This document shows positions 19,041-28,779 of a stretch of DNA of 33,349 bases, piece after piece. Source of the stretch: CAZOJJ01 sp964580105 (lineage in GTDB: Bacteria > Bacteroidota > Rhodothermia > Rhodothermales > Rubricoccaceae); contig CAZOJJ010000032.1 of assembly GCA_964580105.1 (NCBI GenBank), positions 1 to 33,349 on the forward strand, in the 5' to 3' direction. The position numbers and the translations under genes are program-made. The notes below the pieces were generated by a model. It worked only from the letters and a program-made list of their open reading frames with translations, was not told the origin of the DNA and did no database searches. How positions within the stretch are numbered: the stretch's first letter is position 1; every line of letters starts with the position of its first letter.

Positions 19041-19598
19041 ATGCCCGAGGCCGACGTCACCCGCCTGCTCGAACACGTCGAGGCCGGCCAGGACGGCGCC
19101 TTCGACCGGCTGCTGGCCGCCGTCTACCCCGAGCTCCGCCGGATGGCCCGCGCCCGCCTCCGCGACCAGCGCGACGGCCACACCCTCAACCCGACCGACC
19201 TCGTCCACGAGGCCTACCTCCGCCTCGTTCGCTACCAGGACGTCAGCTGGAAGGGCCGCGCCCACTTCTTCGGCGCTGCCGCCCGGACCATGCGCCGCGT
19301 GCTCGTGGACTACGCCCGCCGCAAGAGCGCCGGCAAGCGGAAGGGCGAACACGTCAGCCTCACCGACGCCGGCGCGGCGGCCGGCGTGGACCTCTCGCTC
19401 GACGAGCTCCTCGCCATCGACGACGCACTCGAACGGCTCGCCGCCGAGCGCCCGCGGTGGGTCCGCGTCGTCGAGTGCCGCTACTTCGCCGGGCTCTCCA
19501 TCGAGGAAACGGCCGAGGCGGTCGGCGTCTCGCACGGCACCGTCTCGAACGACTGGGCGATGGCCCGCGCCTGGCTCCGCCGCGAACTCGCCGCTTGA
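19041..19598 (+). CDS. ECF-type sigma factor paired with a Ser/Thr kinase
   Basis: A sigma-70-family factor of 185 residues from ATG 19041. Region 2 is at about 20-95 (AFDRLLAAVYPELRRMARARL, NPTDLVHEAYLRLV, GRAHFFGAAARTMRRVLVDYAR) and region 4 at about 125-183 (VECRYFAGLSIEETAEAVGVSHGTVSNDWAMARAWL). The pattern matches the ECF subfamily common in Planctomycetota and Rhodothermales that often precedes TPR-bearing Ser/Thr kinases, as here. An alternative start, ATG 18999, adds 14 residues; I prefer 19041 because an AT-rich -10-like stretch (gtttattacc, 19004-19013) would lie downstream of the earlier start. No anti-sigma gene is adjacent, and in this subfamily the kinase is thought to control activity (inference). 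Confidence 0.9.
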   Translation: MPEADVTRLLEHVEAGQDGAFDRLLAAVYPELRRMARARLRDQRDGHTLNPTDLVHEAYLRLVRYQDVSWKGRAHFFGAAARTMRRVLVDYARRKSAGKRKGEHVSLTDAGAAAGVDLSLDELLAIDDALERLAAERPRWVRVVECRYFAGLSIEETAEAVGVSHGTVSNDWAMARAWLRRELAA

Positions 19599-19605
19599 AG
19601 GGAAC

Positions 19606-19652
19606 GGAGGCGCGGAGGGACGGAGGGGTTGATGCCGTCCCTCCGCGCCTCC
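19606..19652 (+). other. 18-bp perfect stem between sigma factor and kinase genes
   Basis: GGAGGCGCGGAGGGACGG (19606-19623) is followed after an 11-base loop by its exact reverse complement (19635-19652). The stem fills most of the 77-base gap between the sigma gene stop and the kinase ATG at 19676. No T run follows, so it is more likely an mRNA structure or dispersed element than a strong terminator. Confidence 0.85.
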
Positions 19653-19675
19653 TGTCTTCCGCTCCTCCCCCACCC

Positions 19676-22309
<2,634 letters not shown>

Positions 22310-22360
22310 CTGACGGGATCGGTCTCGGACCCTCACCGCGAATCCGCACGCGTTGTTCAA

Positions 22361-22391
22361 TTGACGCCGCCCGCGCCCTTTCCTAGTTTTC
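22361..22391 (+). promoter_or_regulatory. Bacteroidota-type promoter before rpmE
   Basis: TTG (22361-22363), a 20-base spacer, then TAGTTTTC (22384-22391). This matches the Bacteroidota primary sigma consensus TTG-N17-23-TAnnTTTG at all but the last base. The surrounding stretch is the most AT-rich in the area, and the -7 box ends 48 bases before the rpmE start. Confidence 0.65.
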
Positions 22392-22439
22392 GGGGCTCTG
22401 ACTGCACGAACGCATCCGGTCGGCCCACCGACGCCCCCG

Positions 22440-22670
22440 ATGAAGCAAGGCATCCACCCCGACTACCACTTCATGACCGTCAAGCTCGCTGACGGCACGA
22501 CCTTCACGACCCGGTCCACGATGAAGACCGAGCAGTACAACTCGGAGGTGGACTCGTCCAACCACCCGTTCTACACGGGCAAGCGGACGATGGTCGACAC
22601 GGCCGGCCGCGTCGAGAAGTTCCGCCGCCGCTACGGGCTCCCGGGCAAGGCCGCGGGCGAGGAGGGCTGA
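22440..22670 (+). CDS. rpmE: 50S ribosomal protein bL31, cysteine-free form
   Basis: A 76-residue ribosomal protein of the large subunit. The start MKQGIHPDYHF and the end HPFYTGKRTMVDTAGRVEKFRRRYG are diagnostic of bL31. The four zinc-binding cysteines of the C+ form (as in E. coli) are all absent: the positions read KLADGTTF and SEVDSSNHPFY, and the protein contains no cysteine. Such C- forms do not need zinc. The length corresponds to the short (type A) form rather than the longer type B with its inserted segment. The gene stands alone, preceded by its own promoter, and converges with the MDR gene. Confidence 0.94.
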   Translation: MKQGIHPDYHFMTVKLADGTTFTTRSTMKTEQYNSEVDSSNHPFYTGKRTMVDTAGRVEKFRRRYGLPGKAAGEEG

Positions 22671-22776
22671 GACCCCGCCCCGCCCCACCGTTCCGCCGAG
22701 GCGGAGGGCCCTGCGCCTTTCACTGCGTGGTGCCCTTCGGGGTTCGCCTCGTGCCGTATGAGCCCGGCCCGGGCCG

Positions 22777-23811
22777 CTAGGGCACCAGCACCACCTTGCC
22801 GGTGTTCTTCCGGCCCTCGACGTAGGCGTGCGCCTCGGCCGCGCGCTCGAAGGGGAACGCCCGGTCCACGAACGGCCGCACCTGCCCGCGTTCGTAGTAG
22901 CTGAGCAGCTTCCGCACCCACTGCCCGACGCGCTCGGCCTCCCCCCAGAGGTGCGCGAGGTTGACGCCGAGGACGCCCTTGTTGGTGCGGATGAGGTGGA
23001 GCGGGTTGAACGTCTTCCACGGGATGCCGAGTGCCATCCGGAGCAACCCCAGCTTCCCCTTCCCCGACACGCTCGACACGCCGAAGAGGACGATCCGTCC
23101 CGTCGGGGCCAGCACGCCGAAGCTCTCGCCCCAGTGCTTCCCACCGATGGGGTCGAGGACGAGGTCCACGCCGTGCCCGTCGGTGAGGCGCCGCACCTCG
23201 GCGGCCCAGTCGGCCTGGCGGTAATCGATGGCGTGGTCGTAGCCGCGCTCGCGCACGTAGTCGTGCTTGCCCGGCGAGGCCGTCCCGAACAGCTCGGCGC
23301 CGTAGATCCGCCCGAGGTCGGCGCAGGCGGTGCCGACGCCGCCCGAGGCGCCGTGGACGAGGACGCGCATCCGCCGCCCGCCCAGCTCGTTCGCGTGGCG
23401 GAGGCCGCCCATCACGACGAGCGTCTGGAACGCCGTCAGGTACGTCACGGGCAGCGCCGCGCCGACCTCCGCCGTCATCCCCGCCGGCCGCCGGAACACG
23501 GCCTGCTCCGGGAGCACGACCGCGGAGCTGTAGCCGCCGAACCGCGTCAGCGCCAGCACGGGGTCGCCTTCCCGGAACGCGGAGACGCCGGGGCCGAGGG
23601 CGTCCACCGTCCCCGCCACCTCGTAGCCGACGACGGCCGGGAGCTTCGGCGCATCCGGGTAGACGCCCTGCCGCGCGAGGAGGTCGGCAAAGTTGACGCC
23701 CGCCGCCTCGACGGCGAGGCGGACCTGGCCGGGCCCGGGCACGGGGTCCGCCGCCTCGCGGACTTCCAGCACGCTCGGCGGGCCGGCTCGGGAGATCCAG
23801 ATTTGTTTCAA
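22777..23811 (-). CDS. Zinc-independent MDR-family quinone oxidoreductase-like protein
   Basis: A medium-chain dehydrogenase/reductase of the quinone oxidoreductase/VAT-1 type, which reduces quinones or enones with NADPH. From TTG 23811 the protein has 344 residues. The N-terminal GroES-like domain has VRLAVEAAGVNFADLLARQGVYP and VVGYEVAGTVDALGPGV; the Rossmann domain has the motif VLVHGASGGVGTACADLGR. No zinc-binding cysteines or catalytic zinc pattern are seen. The C-terminal part (FNPLHLIRTNKGVLGVNLAHLW ... FERAAEAHAYVEGRKNTGKVVL) is typical. An upstream in-frame ATG pair at 23883 would add a tail encoded by the CCATCC-rich leader and is less likely. The gene is divergent from the nucleoside phosphorylase gene. 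Confidence 0.88.
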   Translation of the reverse strand: MKQIWISRAGPPSVLEVREAADPVPGPGQVRLAVEAAGVNFADLLARQGVYPDAPKLPAVVGYEVAGTVDALGPGVSAFREGDPVLALTRFGGYSSAVVLPEQAVFRRPAGMTAEVGAALPVTYLTAFQTLVVMGGLRHANELGGRRMRVLVHGASGGVGTACADLGRIYGAELFGTASPGKHDYVRERGYDHAIDYRQADWAAEVRRLTDGHGVDLVLDPIGGKHWGESFGVLAPTGRIVLFGVSSVSGKGKLGLLRMALGIPWKTFNPLHLIRTNKGVLGVNLAHLWGEAERVGQWVRKLLSYYERGQVRPFVDRAFPFERAAEAHAYVEGRKNTGKVVLVP

Positions 23812-23904
23812 TGGAGGATGGGGGCTGGAGGATGGCGGATGGACGACTGCCGCCCGAGCCCGTTCCTCGCTATTCTCCATCATCCATCACCCATCTGCCC
23901 TCCC
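23812..23904. repeat. Imperfect inverted repeat between divergent TTG starts
   Basis: The 93 bases between two divergent genes consist of a G-rich arm (23812-23841, made of ggaggatgg, tggaggatggcggatgg) and a C-rich arm (23876-23904, ccatcatccatcacccat...). The arms are roughly complementary over about 28 bases with several mismatches. As a result both genes read into their start codons through a CCATCC-type pyrimidine-rich leader. The GGAGGATGGC core recurs at 26139-26148. Confidence 0.65.
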
Positions 23905-25245
23905 TTGAACCCCGTCCCCCTCATCATCGCCAAGCGCGACGGCGGGCGCCTCGCGCCGGAGGCGGTCGCCGACCTCGTCGCCGCCTACACCCGGGGTGAC
24001 GTGCCCGACTACCAGATGGCGGCGTTCCTCATGGCCGCCTTCCTCAACGGCCTCGACGACACCGAGGCCGCCGCCCTCACCCGCGCCATGCTCCACTCCG
24101 GCGAGGTGCTCGACCTCTCCGACCTCCCCGGCGTGAAGGTGGACAAGCACTCGACGGGCGGCGTGGGGGACAAGGTCTCGCTCGTCCTCGCCCCGCTCGT
24201 GGCCGCCTGCGGCGTGCCCGTCCCCATGATCTCCGGACGCGGACTCGGCCACTCCGGCGGCACACTCGACAAGCTCGAAAGCATCCCCGGCTTCGACGTC
24301 AACCTCTCCATCGAGCAGTACCGCCGCCAGCTCGAACGCCTCGGCGTCGTGATGATCGGGCAGACGGCCGAGATCGCCCCGGCCGACAAGAAGCTCTACG
24401 CCCTGCGCGACGTGACGGGCACCGTCGAGTCCATCCCGCTCATCGCCGCGAGCATCATGAGCAAGAAGCTCGCGGAGGGCATCGACGCGCTCGTGCTCGA
24501 CGTCAAGAGCGGGCGCGGCGCGTTCATGAAGGCGGAGGCCGACGCCCGGAAGCTCGCCGAGACGCTCGTCGGCATCGGCGCCCGGTTCGACAAGCCGACC
24601 GTCGCGCTTTTGACGGGCATGGACGCGCCGCTCGGGCGCGCCGTCGGCAACTGGCCGGAGACGGCCGAGGCCGTCCGCGTCCTGCGCGGCGAGACGCCGG
24701 CGGGCGGGCCGGCGGACGACCTGCTGGAGGTCACGCTCGCCCTCGCGGGCGAGATGGTCCACCTCGGCGGCCAGGCGGACTCCCCCGAGGCCGGACGCGA
24801 GAAGGCGAAGCACGCCCTCGACGGCGGCCACGCCTTCGAAACGTGGGTCGCGCTCGTCGAGGCCCAGGGCGGCGACGTGTCCGTGCTGGACGACCCCGAC
24901 TCGCGCGAGGGCAGCGCGCCCGTCGCCGAGATCCGCGCGCCGGACGACGCCGAAGGCTTCGTCGGCGGCATCGACGCGCTGGCCCTCGGCTGGGCCGCCG
25001 TCCACCTCGGCGCCGGCCGCATGCGCAAGGAGGACGCCGTGGACCCCGTGGCCGGGTTCGTGCTGAACAAACACGTGGGCGAGGCGGTACACCCCGGTGA
25101 CCTGCTCGCGACCGTTCACGCCTCGGACCCCGCCCGCCTCGACGCCGAGGCCGTCCGGGCCGCCTTCACCTACGTTTCCGAGCCCCCCGCCGCAACTTCA
25201 CGCCTGATCGACCGCTACGACGGGACGCGCTGGACCGGCATCTGA
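23905..25245 (+). CDS. Pyrimidine-nucleoside (thymidine) phosphorylase
   Basis: Catalyses phosphorolysis of thymidine/uridine to the base and (deoxy)ribose 1-phosphate in pyrimidine salvage. The 446-residue length is typical for the family. The phosphate/nucleoside-binding motif KHSTGGVGDK is at 81-90 and the signature SGRGLGHSGGTLDKLES at 110-126, with Ser where many members have Thr. The segment LRDVTGTVESIPLIAASIMSKKLAEG and the C-terminal domain (VLNKHVGEAVHPGDLLATVHA) are standard. The start is TTG 23905 (protein MNPVPLIIAKRDGG), since the upstream frame is a shadow of the opposite gene. Thymidine-specific DeoA and the broader Pdp type cannot be separated with certainty from the sequence alone, so no symbol is given. 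Confidence 0.92.
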   Translation: MNPVPLIIAKRDGGRLAPEAVADLVAAYTRGDVPDYQMAAFLMAAFLNGLDDTEAAALTRAMLHSGEVLDLSDLPGVKVDKHSTGGVGDKVSLVLAPLVAACGVPVPMISGRGLGHSGGTLDKLESIPGFDVNLSIEQYRRQLERLGVVMIGQTAEIAPADKKLYALRDVTGTVESIPLIAASIMSKKLAEGIDALVLDVKSGRGAFMKAEADARKLAETLVGIGARFDKPTVALLTGMDAPLGRAVGNWPETAEAVRVLRGETPAGGPADDLLEVTLALAGEMVHLGGQADSPEAGREKAKHALDGGHAFETWVALVEAQGGDVSVLDDPDSREGSAPVAEIRAPDDAEGFVGGIDALALGWAAVHLGAGRMRKEDAVDPVAGFVLNKHVGEAVHPGDLLATVHASDPARLDAEAVRAAFTYVSEPPAATSRLIDRYDGTRWTGI

Positions 25246-25337
25246 CCGCCGCGCCCCGTACTTTCCCTCGCCGCACCCCATCACGAGCGCCGGCCGGGCG
25301 GCCCGCCGCCCCGCCCGCCTCCGAAATCCCGAAGCCC

Positions 25338-26126
25338 ATGTCTCTCTGGAAGCGATTCACGCGCCTCATCAAATCCATGTTCGGCGGGGCCATCGCCGCG
25401 ATGGAAGACCCCCGGCTGATCCTGGAGGAGAACATGCGGGAGCTGAACGACCAGGTCCCGAAGATGAACCAGAACATCGCGACGGTGAAGGCCAACGTGA
25501 TGCTCCTCCAGAAAGAGCACCGCCGCTACACGGCCGAGCTCCAGGCGCTCACCTCCAAGATCAAAGCCGCCATCACCGCCGGCCGCGACGACATCGCGCA
25601 GCGCTACGCCGTCCAGCTCCAGGGCATCAAGGAGGCCCAGGCCCGGACGGCCGAGCAGCTCCAGTTCGCCGAGCAGGCCTACGAGAAGAGCCTCCAGGTC
25701 AAGAAGGCGTTCATGCGCGAGCGCGAGAAGAAGATCGCCGAGGCGAAGGAGGCCCTCCGCGCCCACGAGCGCGCCAAGTGGCAGGCCAAGATCGCCGACA
25801 CGCTGGAGCAGTTCGAGGTGGCCGGCGTCGACGCCACGCACGACGAGATGATCACGCGCGTCAACGAGCAGACCGCGCGCAACGAGGCCCGCATGGAGAT
25901 GGCGCTCGACTCCATCGACACCGAGGCGCTCAAGATCGAGGAGGACGCGCAGGAGATCCAGGCCGCCGAGCTCGTCCGCCAGTTCAAGCTCGAGATGGGC
26001 ATGCTGGAGCCGGCCGCGCCCGAGCCCGCACTCCGCACGCCCGAGCCCGAGCTCCGCATCCCCGACGCCGAGGAGGCCGGCGGCGACGCCGCCCCCTCTG
26101 AGCGCCAGCGCGAGCGGACGGAATAG
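25338..26126 (+). CDS. pspA: Phage-shock protein A (PspA/IM30 family)
   Basis: PspA is a peripheral membrane protein that assembles into ESCRT-III-like rods and protects the inner membrane under stress. The 262-residue protein begins with an amphipathic helix (MSLWKRFTRLIKSMFGGAIA) followed by the family segment MEDPRLILEENMRELNDQVPKMNQNIATVKANVMLLQKE and long coiled coils to about residue 215. A Pro/Glu-rich tail follows (EPAAPEPALRTPEPELRIPDAEEA), ending RERTE. The gene is the first of three in a row on the same strand; a weak promoter-like TACTTTCC lies at 25259-25266. No PspF-type activator is visible, so regulation is not the proteobacterial kind. Confidence 0.93.
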   Translation: MSLWKRFTRLIKSMFGGAIAAMEDPRLILEENMRELNDQVPKMNQNIATVKANVMLLQKEHRRYTAELQALTSKIKAAITAGRDDIAQRYAVQLQGIKEAQARTAEQLQFAEQAYEKSLQVKKAFMREREKKIAEAKEALRAHERAKWQAKIADTLEQFEVAGVDATHDEMITRVNEQTARNEARMEMALDSIDTEALKIEEDAQEIQAAELVRQFKLEMGMLEPAAPEPALRTPEPELRIPDAEEAGGDAAPSERQRERTE

Positions 26127-26137
26127 CCGATTGACGA

Positions 26138-26205
26138 TGGAGGATGGCAGAGGGCTGATTGACGGCCTCCATCCTCCACCCGCCCTCTTCCAGCTGCCAT
26201 CCGCC
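26138..26205 (+). other. Leader with two alternative hairpins before the PspA-tail paralogue
   Basis: The left arm TGGAGGATGG (26138-26147) is exactly complementary to CCATCCTCCA (26169-26178). The overlapping left arm GGAGGATGGCAG (26139-26150) also pairs 11 of 12 with CTGCCATCCGCC (26194-26205), which ends at the base before the ATG at 26206. The two foldings exclude each other. Whether this is regulatory or only a by-product of repeat spread is unknown. Confidence 0.55.
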
Positions 26206-26724
26206 ATGACTCCCGAAGAACGCGAACGCCTCAAGGAAGCCGAGAAGGCGCACCTCCGCCAGCTCCGGGCCCTCAAGCAGCAGTACCGCGAGGCCCAGCG
26301 CAAGAAAGGCCTCCTCGACGCCCTGCAGGGCATGGTCCGCCCCGACCTCGACGAGATCCACGAGGAGATGGTGGACAAGCTGTCCCGGCAGAACATCGAG
26401 GCCGAGGCCCGCTTCGAGGTCGCGATGGAGGACGCCGGGCTGACCGAAGACCCGCTCGAACGGGCGGCCCGCGAGGAGGCCGAGCGCGAGGCGCTCCGCA
26501 CGGCCGAGGCCGACGCCCTCGTCCGCCAGATGAAGCAGGAGATGGGCGGCGGCGAGGCCGCGCGCCCCGAGACGGCCACCCCCACGGGCGCCAAGTCCAT
26601 CGGCCGCCCCCCGGCCCCGGACGCGCCCGAGGCGGAACGCCCGGAGGTGACGAAGCCCGATGAACCGAACCCGGAAGCCCCCCTCGGCCCCAAATCCATC
26701 GGCCGCCCGCGCCGAACCGAATAG
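26206..26724 (+). CDS. PspA C-terminal-like coiled-coil protein with KSIGRP repeats
   Basis: A 172-residue charged protein between pspA and a membrane coiled-coil gene. Its middle (about 45-117, IHEEMVDKLSRQNIEAEARFEVAMEDA ... EADALVRQMKQEMGGG) closely parallels the C-terminal helices of the neighbouring PspA (HDEMITRVNEQTARNEARMEMALDSI ... AAELVRQFKLEMG). It lacks the PspA N-terminal membrane helix. The tail has two copies of KSIGRP (GAKSIGRPP and GPKSIGRPR) and, like PspA, ends in RTE. The start is ATG 26206; an in-frame ATG at 26131 would put the leader repeat into the protein. It could co-assemble with PspA or be a duplicated remnant; the intact frame and operon position favour a functional protein. 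Confidence 0.75.
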   Translation: MTPEERERLKEAEKAHLRQLRALKQQYREAQRKKGLLDALQGMVRPDLDEIHEEMVDKLSRQNIEAEARFEVAMEDAGLTEDPLERAAREEAEREALRTAEADALVRQMKQEMGGGEAARPETATPTGAKSIGRPPAPDAPEAERPEVTKPDEPNPEAPLGPKSIGRPRRTE

Positions 26725-26775
26725 CGCGCCGAACCGAATAGCGCGCCGAACCGAATAGCGCGCCGAACCGAACAG
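26708..26775. repeat. Four copies of a 17-bp tandem repeat
   Basis: Four copies of cgcgccgaaccgaatag lie at 26708-26724, 26725-26741, 26742-26758 and 26759-26775 (the last with one change, aacag). The first copy encodes the last residues and the TAG stop of the preceding gene. The unit is not a multiple of three, so the copies after the stop read in shifted frames. Confidence 0.92.
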
Positions 26776-26802
26776 ATAGCCAGATATAACCAGATGGATA
26801 GG

Positions 26803-26839
26803 GGCCAGGTGGCCGGATAGGGCGAGCGCCTACCTGGCC
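26803..26839. other. Hairpin in the leader of the membrane coiled-coil gene
   Basis: GGCCAGGT (26803-26810) pairs exactly with ACCTGGCC (26832-26839), extended inside by a G-U and a G-C pair. A C/T-rich tract then runs towards the start codon at 26877. The G-rich left and C-rich right arms follow the same plan as the other leaders in this part of the window. Confidence 0.5.
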
Positions 26840-26876
26840 ATCTCCCCTTCCCCCTCCCGCCCACCGGCGGACTGCG

Positions 26877-27806
26877 ATGCCCGACGAGCCGATCAACTTC
26901 TACAAGGAAGCCTTCATGAGCCCGGTGAACCTCGTGTTCCTGATCTCGGCGCTCGTGGCGGCCCTGCTCACCAACGCCTGGGTGGGCGTCCCGGAGCTGA
27001 TCCTGCTCTTCACGGCCGCAGCCGAGCTGATGTACCTCGGCATCGTCCCCCGCTCGGACCGCTACAAGCGGCTCGTCCGCAGCCGCCGCGCCGCCGAGCG
27101 CAACAAGCCGCCGAGCGACCGCGAGGTCTTCCGCACCCTCGCCAAGGAAGACCAGAAGCGGTACGTCCGCTACCGCAACCTCGAGAAGGCCATCCGCGAC
27201 AACTTCTCGAAGCTCTCCTACGCGAGCCAGGGCATGCTCGACGCCCACCTCAACAAGATCGACGGCCTGCTCGACTCGTACCTCAACCTCCTCCAGCTCA
27301 AGGACAAGTACCGCAAGTTCACCGCGCGGACGGCCGAGGAGGAGATCGTCCGCGCCATCGCCCAGCTCCGCAGCGAGATGCAGCAGGACCCCCCGCGCGT
27401 GCGCCGCATCAAGGAGCGCCGCCTCCAGATTCTCGACAAGCGGCTGGTCAAGTTCAAGAAGGCCAACGAGAACCTCGACATCATCGAGGCCCAGCTCGCC
27501 ACCATCGAGGACGTGACGCGGTACGTCTACGAGCAGTCGCTCACGATGCAGAACCCGGAGGAGGTCTCCTTCCAGCTCGACACGCTCGTCTCGGAGGTCG
27601 AGGAGACGCAGGCCTCCGTCGAGGCGCTCGAAGAGGTCTTCAGCGACCCGACGGCCTACCTCTCCGACCTCGACATTGACGAGTTCGACGCCGCCCTCTC
27701 CGACCTCGACTCCTCCGTCGAGCGCCGCATCGAGGAGGGCCTCCTCGGCCCGGATGCCCCCGAGGGCGACGGCGCCGCCCGCCCGCGCGACCGAGAACGG
27801 AGCTAG
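26877..27806 (+). CDS. Membrane-anchored coiled-coil protein of the pspA cluster
   Basis: A 309-residue protein of unknown function. Two hydrophobic helices at about 17-35 (VNLVFLISALVAALLTNAW) and 39-56 (PELILLFTAAAELMYLGI) form a hairpin; the rest is long, highly charged helix (about 60-270), with coiled-coil stretches such as RRIKERRLQILDKRLVKFKKANENLDIIEAQLATIEDV. An acidic Asp/Leu-rich end (DPTAYLSDLDIDEFDAALSDLDSS) and a basic tail follow. The third position after pspA and the PspA-tail paralogue suggests a membrane partner or docking protein for PspA, comparable in role, not in sequence, to PspB/PspC. No standard domain is recognised. Confidence 0.8.
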   Translation: MPDEPINFYKEAFMSPVNLVFLISALVAALLTNAWVGVPELILLFTAAAELMYLGIVPRSDRYKRLVRSRRAAERNKPPSDREVFRTLAKEDQKRYVRYRNLEKAIRDNFSKLSYASQGMLDAHLNKIDGLLDSYLNLLQLKDKYRKFTARTAEEEIVRAIAQLRSEMQQDPPRVRRIKERRLQILDKRLVKFKKANENLDIIEAQLATIEDVTRYVYEQSLTMQNPEEVSFQLDTLVSEVEETQASVEALEEVFSDPTAYLSDLDIDEFDAALSDLDSSVERRIEEGLLGPDAPEGDGAARPRDRERS

Positions 27807-27905
27807 GTATCGCTTACTTCCCAGTGCGCATCGCGTAAAGGCGCCCGGATCGATCCCATCACGCACTACGAAGTCCGCACTACGGATCACGCCTTTCACC
27901 CACGC

Positions 27906-28694
27906 ATGGAAGCCTCCTTCGAAACCCTCCTCTACGACCTCGACGCCGACGGCGTCGCCACGATCACGCTCAACCGGCCGGACGCGCTCAACGCGCTCAA
28001 CCAGCGGATGGTCGCCGAGCTGGGCGCGGCCTTCCGCCAGGCCCACCGCGACGACGCCGTGCGCGGCGTGGTCCTCACCGGCGCCGGCGAGAAGGCCTTC
28101 GCCGCCGGCGCCGACATCGCCGAGTTCGCCGGGATGGAAGCGCTCGACGGCCACCGCTTCGCGCTCCGCGGCCAAGCCGTCATGAGCCAGATCGAGGCGA
28201 TGCCCAAGCCCGTCGTGGCCGCCGTCAACGGCTTCGCCCTCGGCGGCGGCTGCGAGCTGGCGATGGCGTGCCACCTCCGCGTGGCGAGCGAAAAGGCCCA
28301 GTTCGGCCAGCCCGAGGTCAACCTCGGGCTCATCCCCGGCTACGGCGGAACGCAGCGGCTGCCCCGGCTCGTCGGCCGCGGCGTCGCCGCCGAGCTGCTG
28401 CTCACGGGCGACCGCATCTCGGCCCAGCGCGCTTACGAGATCGGCCTCGTCAACCGCGTCGCCACCCCCGAGGCGCTCCTGGCCGTGGCGAAGGAGCGCG
28501 TGACGACCATCGCGGCCAAGGCGCCCGTGGCCGTGGCGATGGCCCTCCAGGCCCTCCGCGCCGCCGACCTCCCGCTCCCGCAGGGCCTCCAGCAGGAAGC
28601 CGCTCTCTTCGGACAGTGCTGCGCCACCGAGGACTTCGTCGAGGGCGTCGGCGCCTTCCTCAACCGCCGCACGCCCGAGTTCGCGGGCCGCTGA
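27906..28694 (+). CDS. Enoyl-CoA hydratase/isomerase family (crotonase)
   Basis: A 262-residue crotonase-fold enzyme. The substrate oxyanion-hole segments are AFAAGADIAEF (65-74) and GGGCELAMACH (113-123), and the two catalytic glutamates of hydratases are in place, Glu117 and Glu137 (FGQPEVNLGLIPGYGGTQRLPRL). Retention of both glutamates indicates hydratase activity on 2-enoyl-CoA, as in fatty acid beta-oxidation or related acyl-CoA pathways. The start ATG 27906 lies directly before the fold. The 99-base leader contains a 7-bp stem (AAAGGCG 27837-27843 / CGCCTTT 27890-27896). No other beta-oxidation genes are nearby. Confidence 0.93.
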   Translation: MEASFETLLYDLDADGVATITLNRPDALNALNQRMVAELGAAFRQAHRDDAVRGVVLTGAGEKAFAAGADIAEFAGMEALDGHRFALRGQAVMSQIEAMPKPVVAAVNGFALGGGCELAMACHLRVASEKAQFGQPEVNLGLIPGYGGTQRLPRLVGRGVAAELLLTGDRISAQRAYEIGLVNRVATPEALLAVAKERVTTIAAKAPVAVAMALQALRAADLPLPQGLQQEAALFGQCCATEDFVEGVGAFLNRRTPEFAGR

Positions 28695-28705
28695 CGCGGC
28701 CCTGG

Positions 28706-28779
28706 GCCGATGGGGTGACGGACTGATGGAGCGTACCCGGTCCGCCTCCCCTCCCTGAATCGCCCACTCACCCAATGGC
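28706..28779 (+). other. Inverted repeat that pairs with the next gene's start codon
   Basis: The left arm 28706-28718 (GCCGATGGGGTGA) and right arm 28768-28779 (TCACCCAATGGC) form 11 pairs including one G-U, with one A-A mismatch and one bulged G. The right arm contains the ATG at 28775. The loop is 49 bases long, which weakens the case, and in such GC-rich leaders chance complementarity is possible. Confidence 0.4.

Noticed and set aside
18905..19675. Upstream extension of the Ser/Thr kinase frame
   Set aside because: It overlaps the ECF sigma gene in another frame and is Arg/Pro-rich; the kinase family begins near ATG 19676.
25281..28775. 1164-codon minus-strand frame across the pspA cluster and crotonase
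   Set aside because: It is antisense to four supported genes and has an Arg/Gly/Glu/Leu-biased shadow composition; no family recognised.
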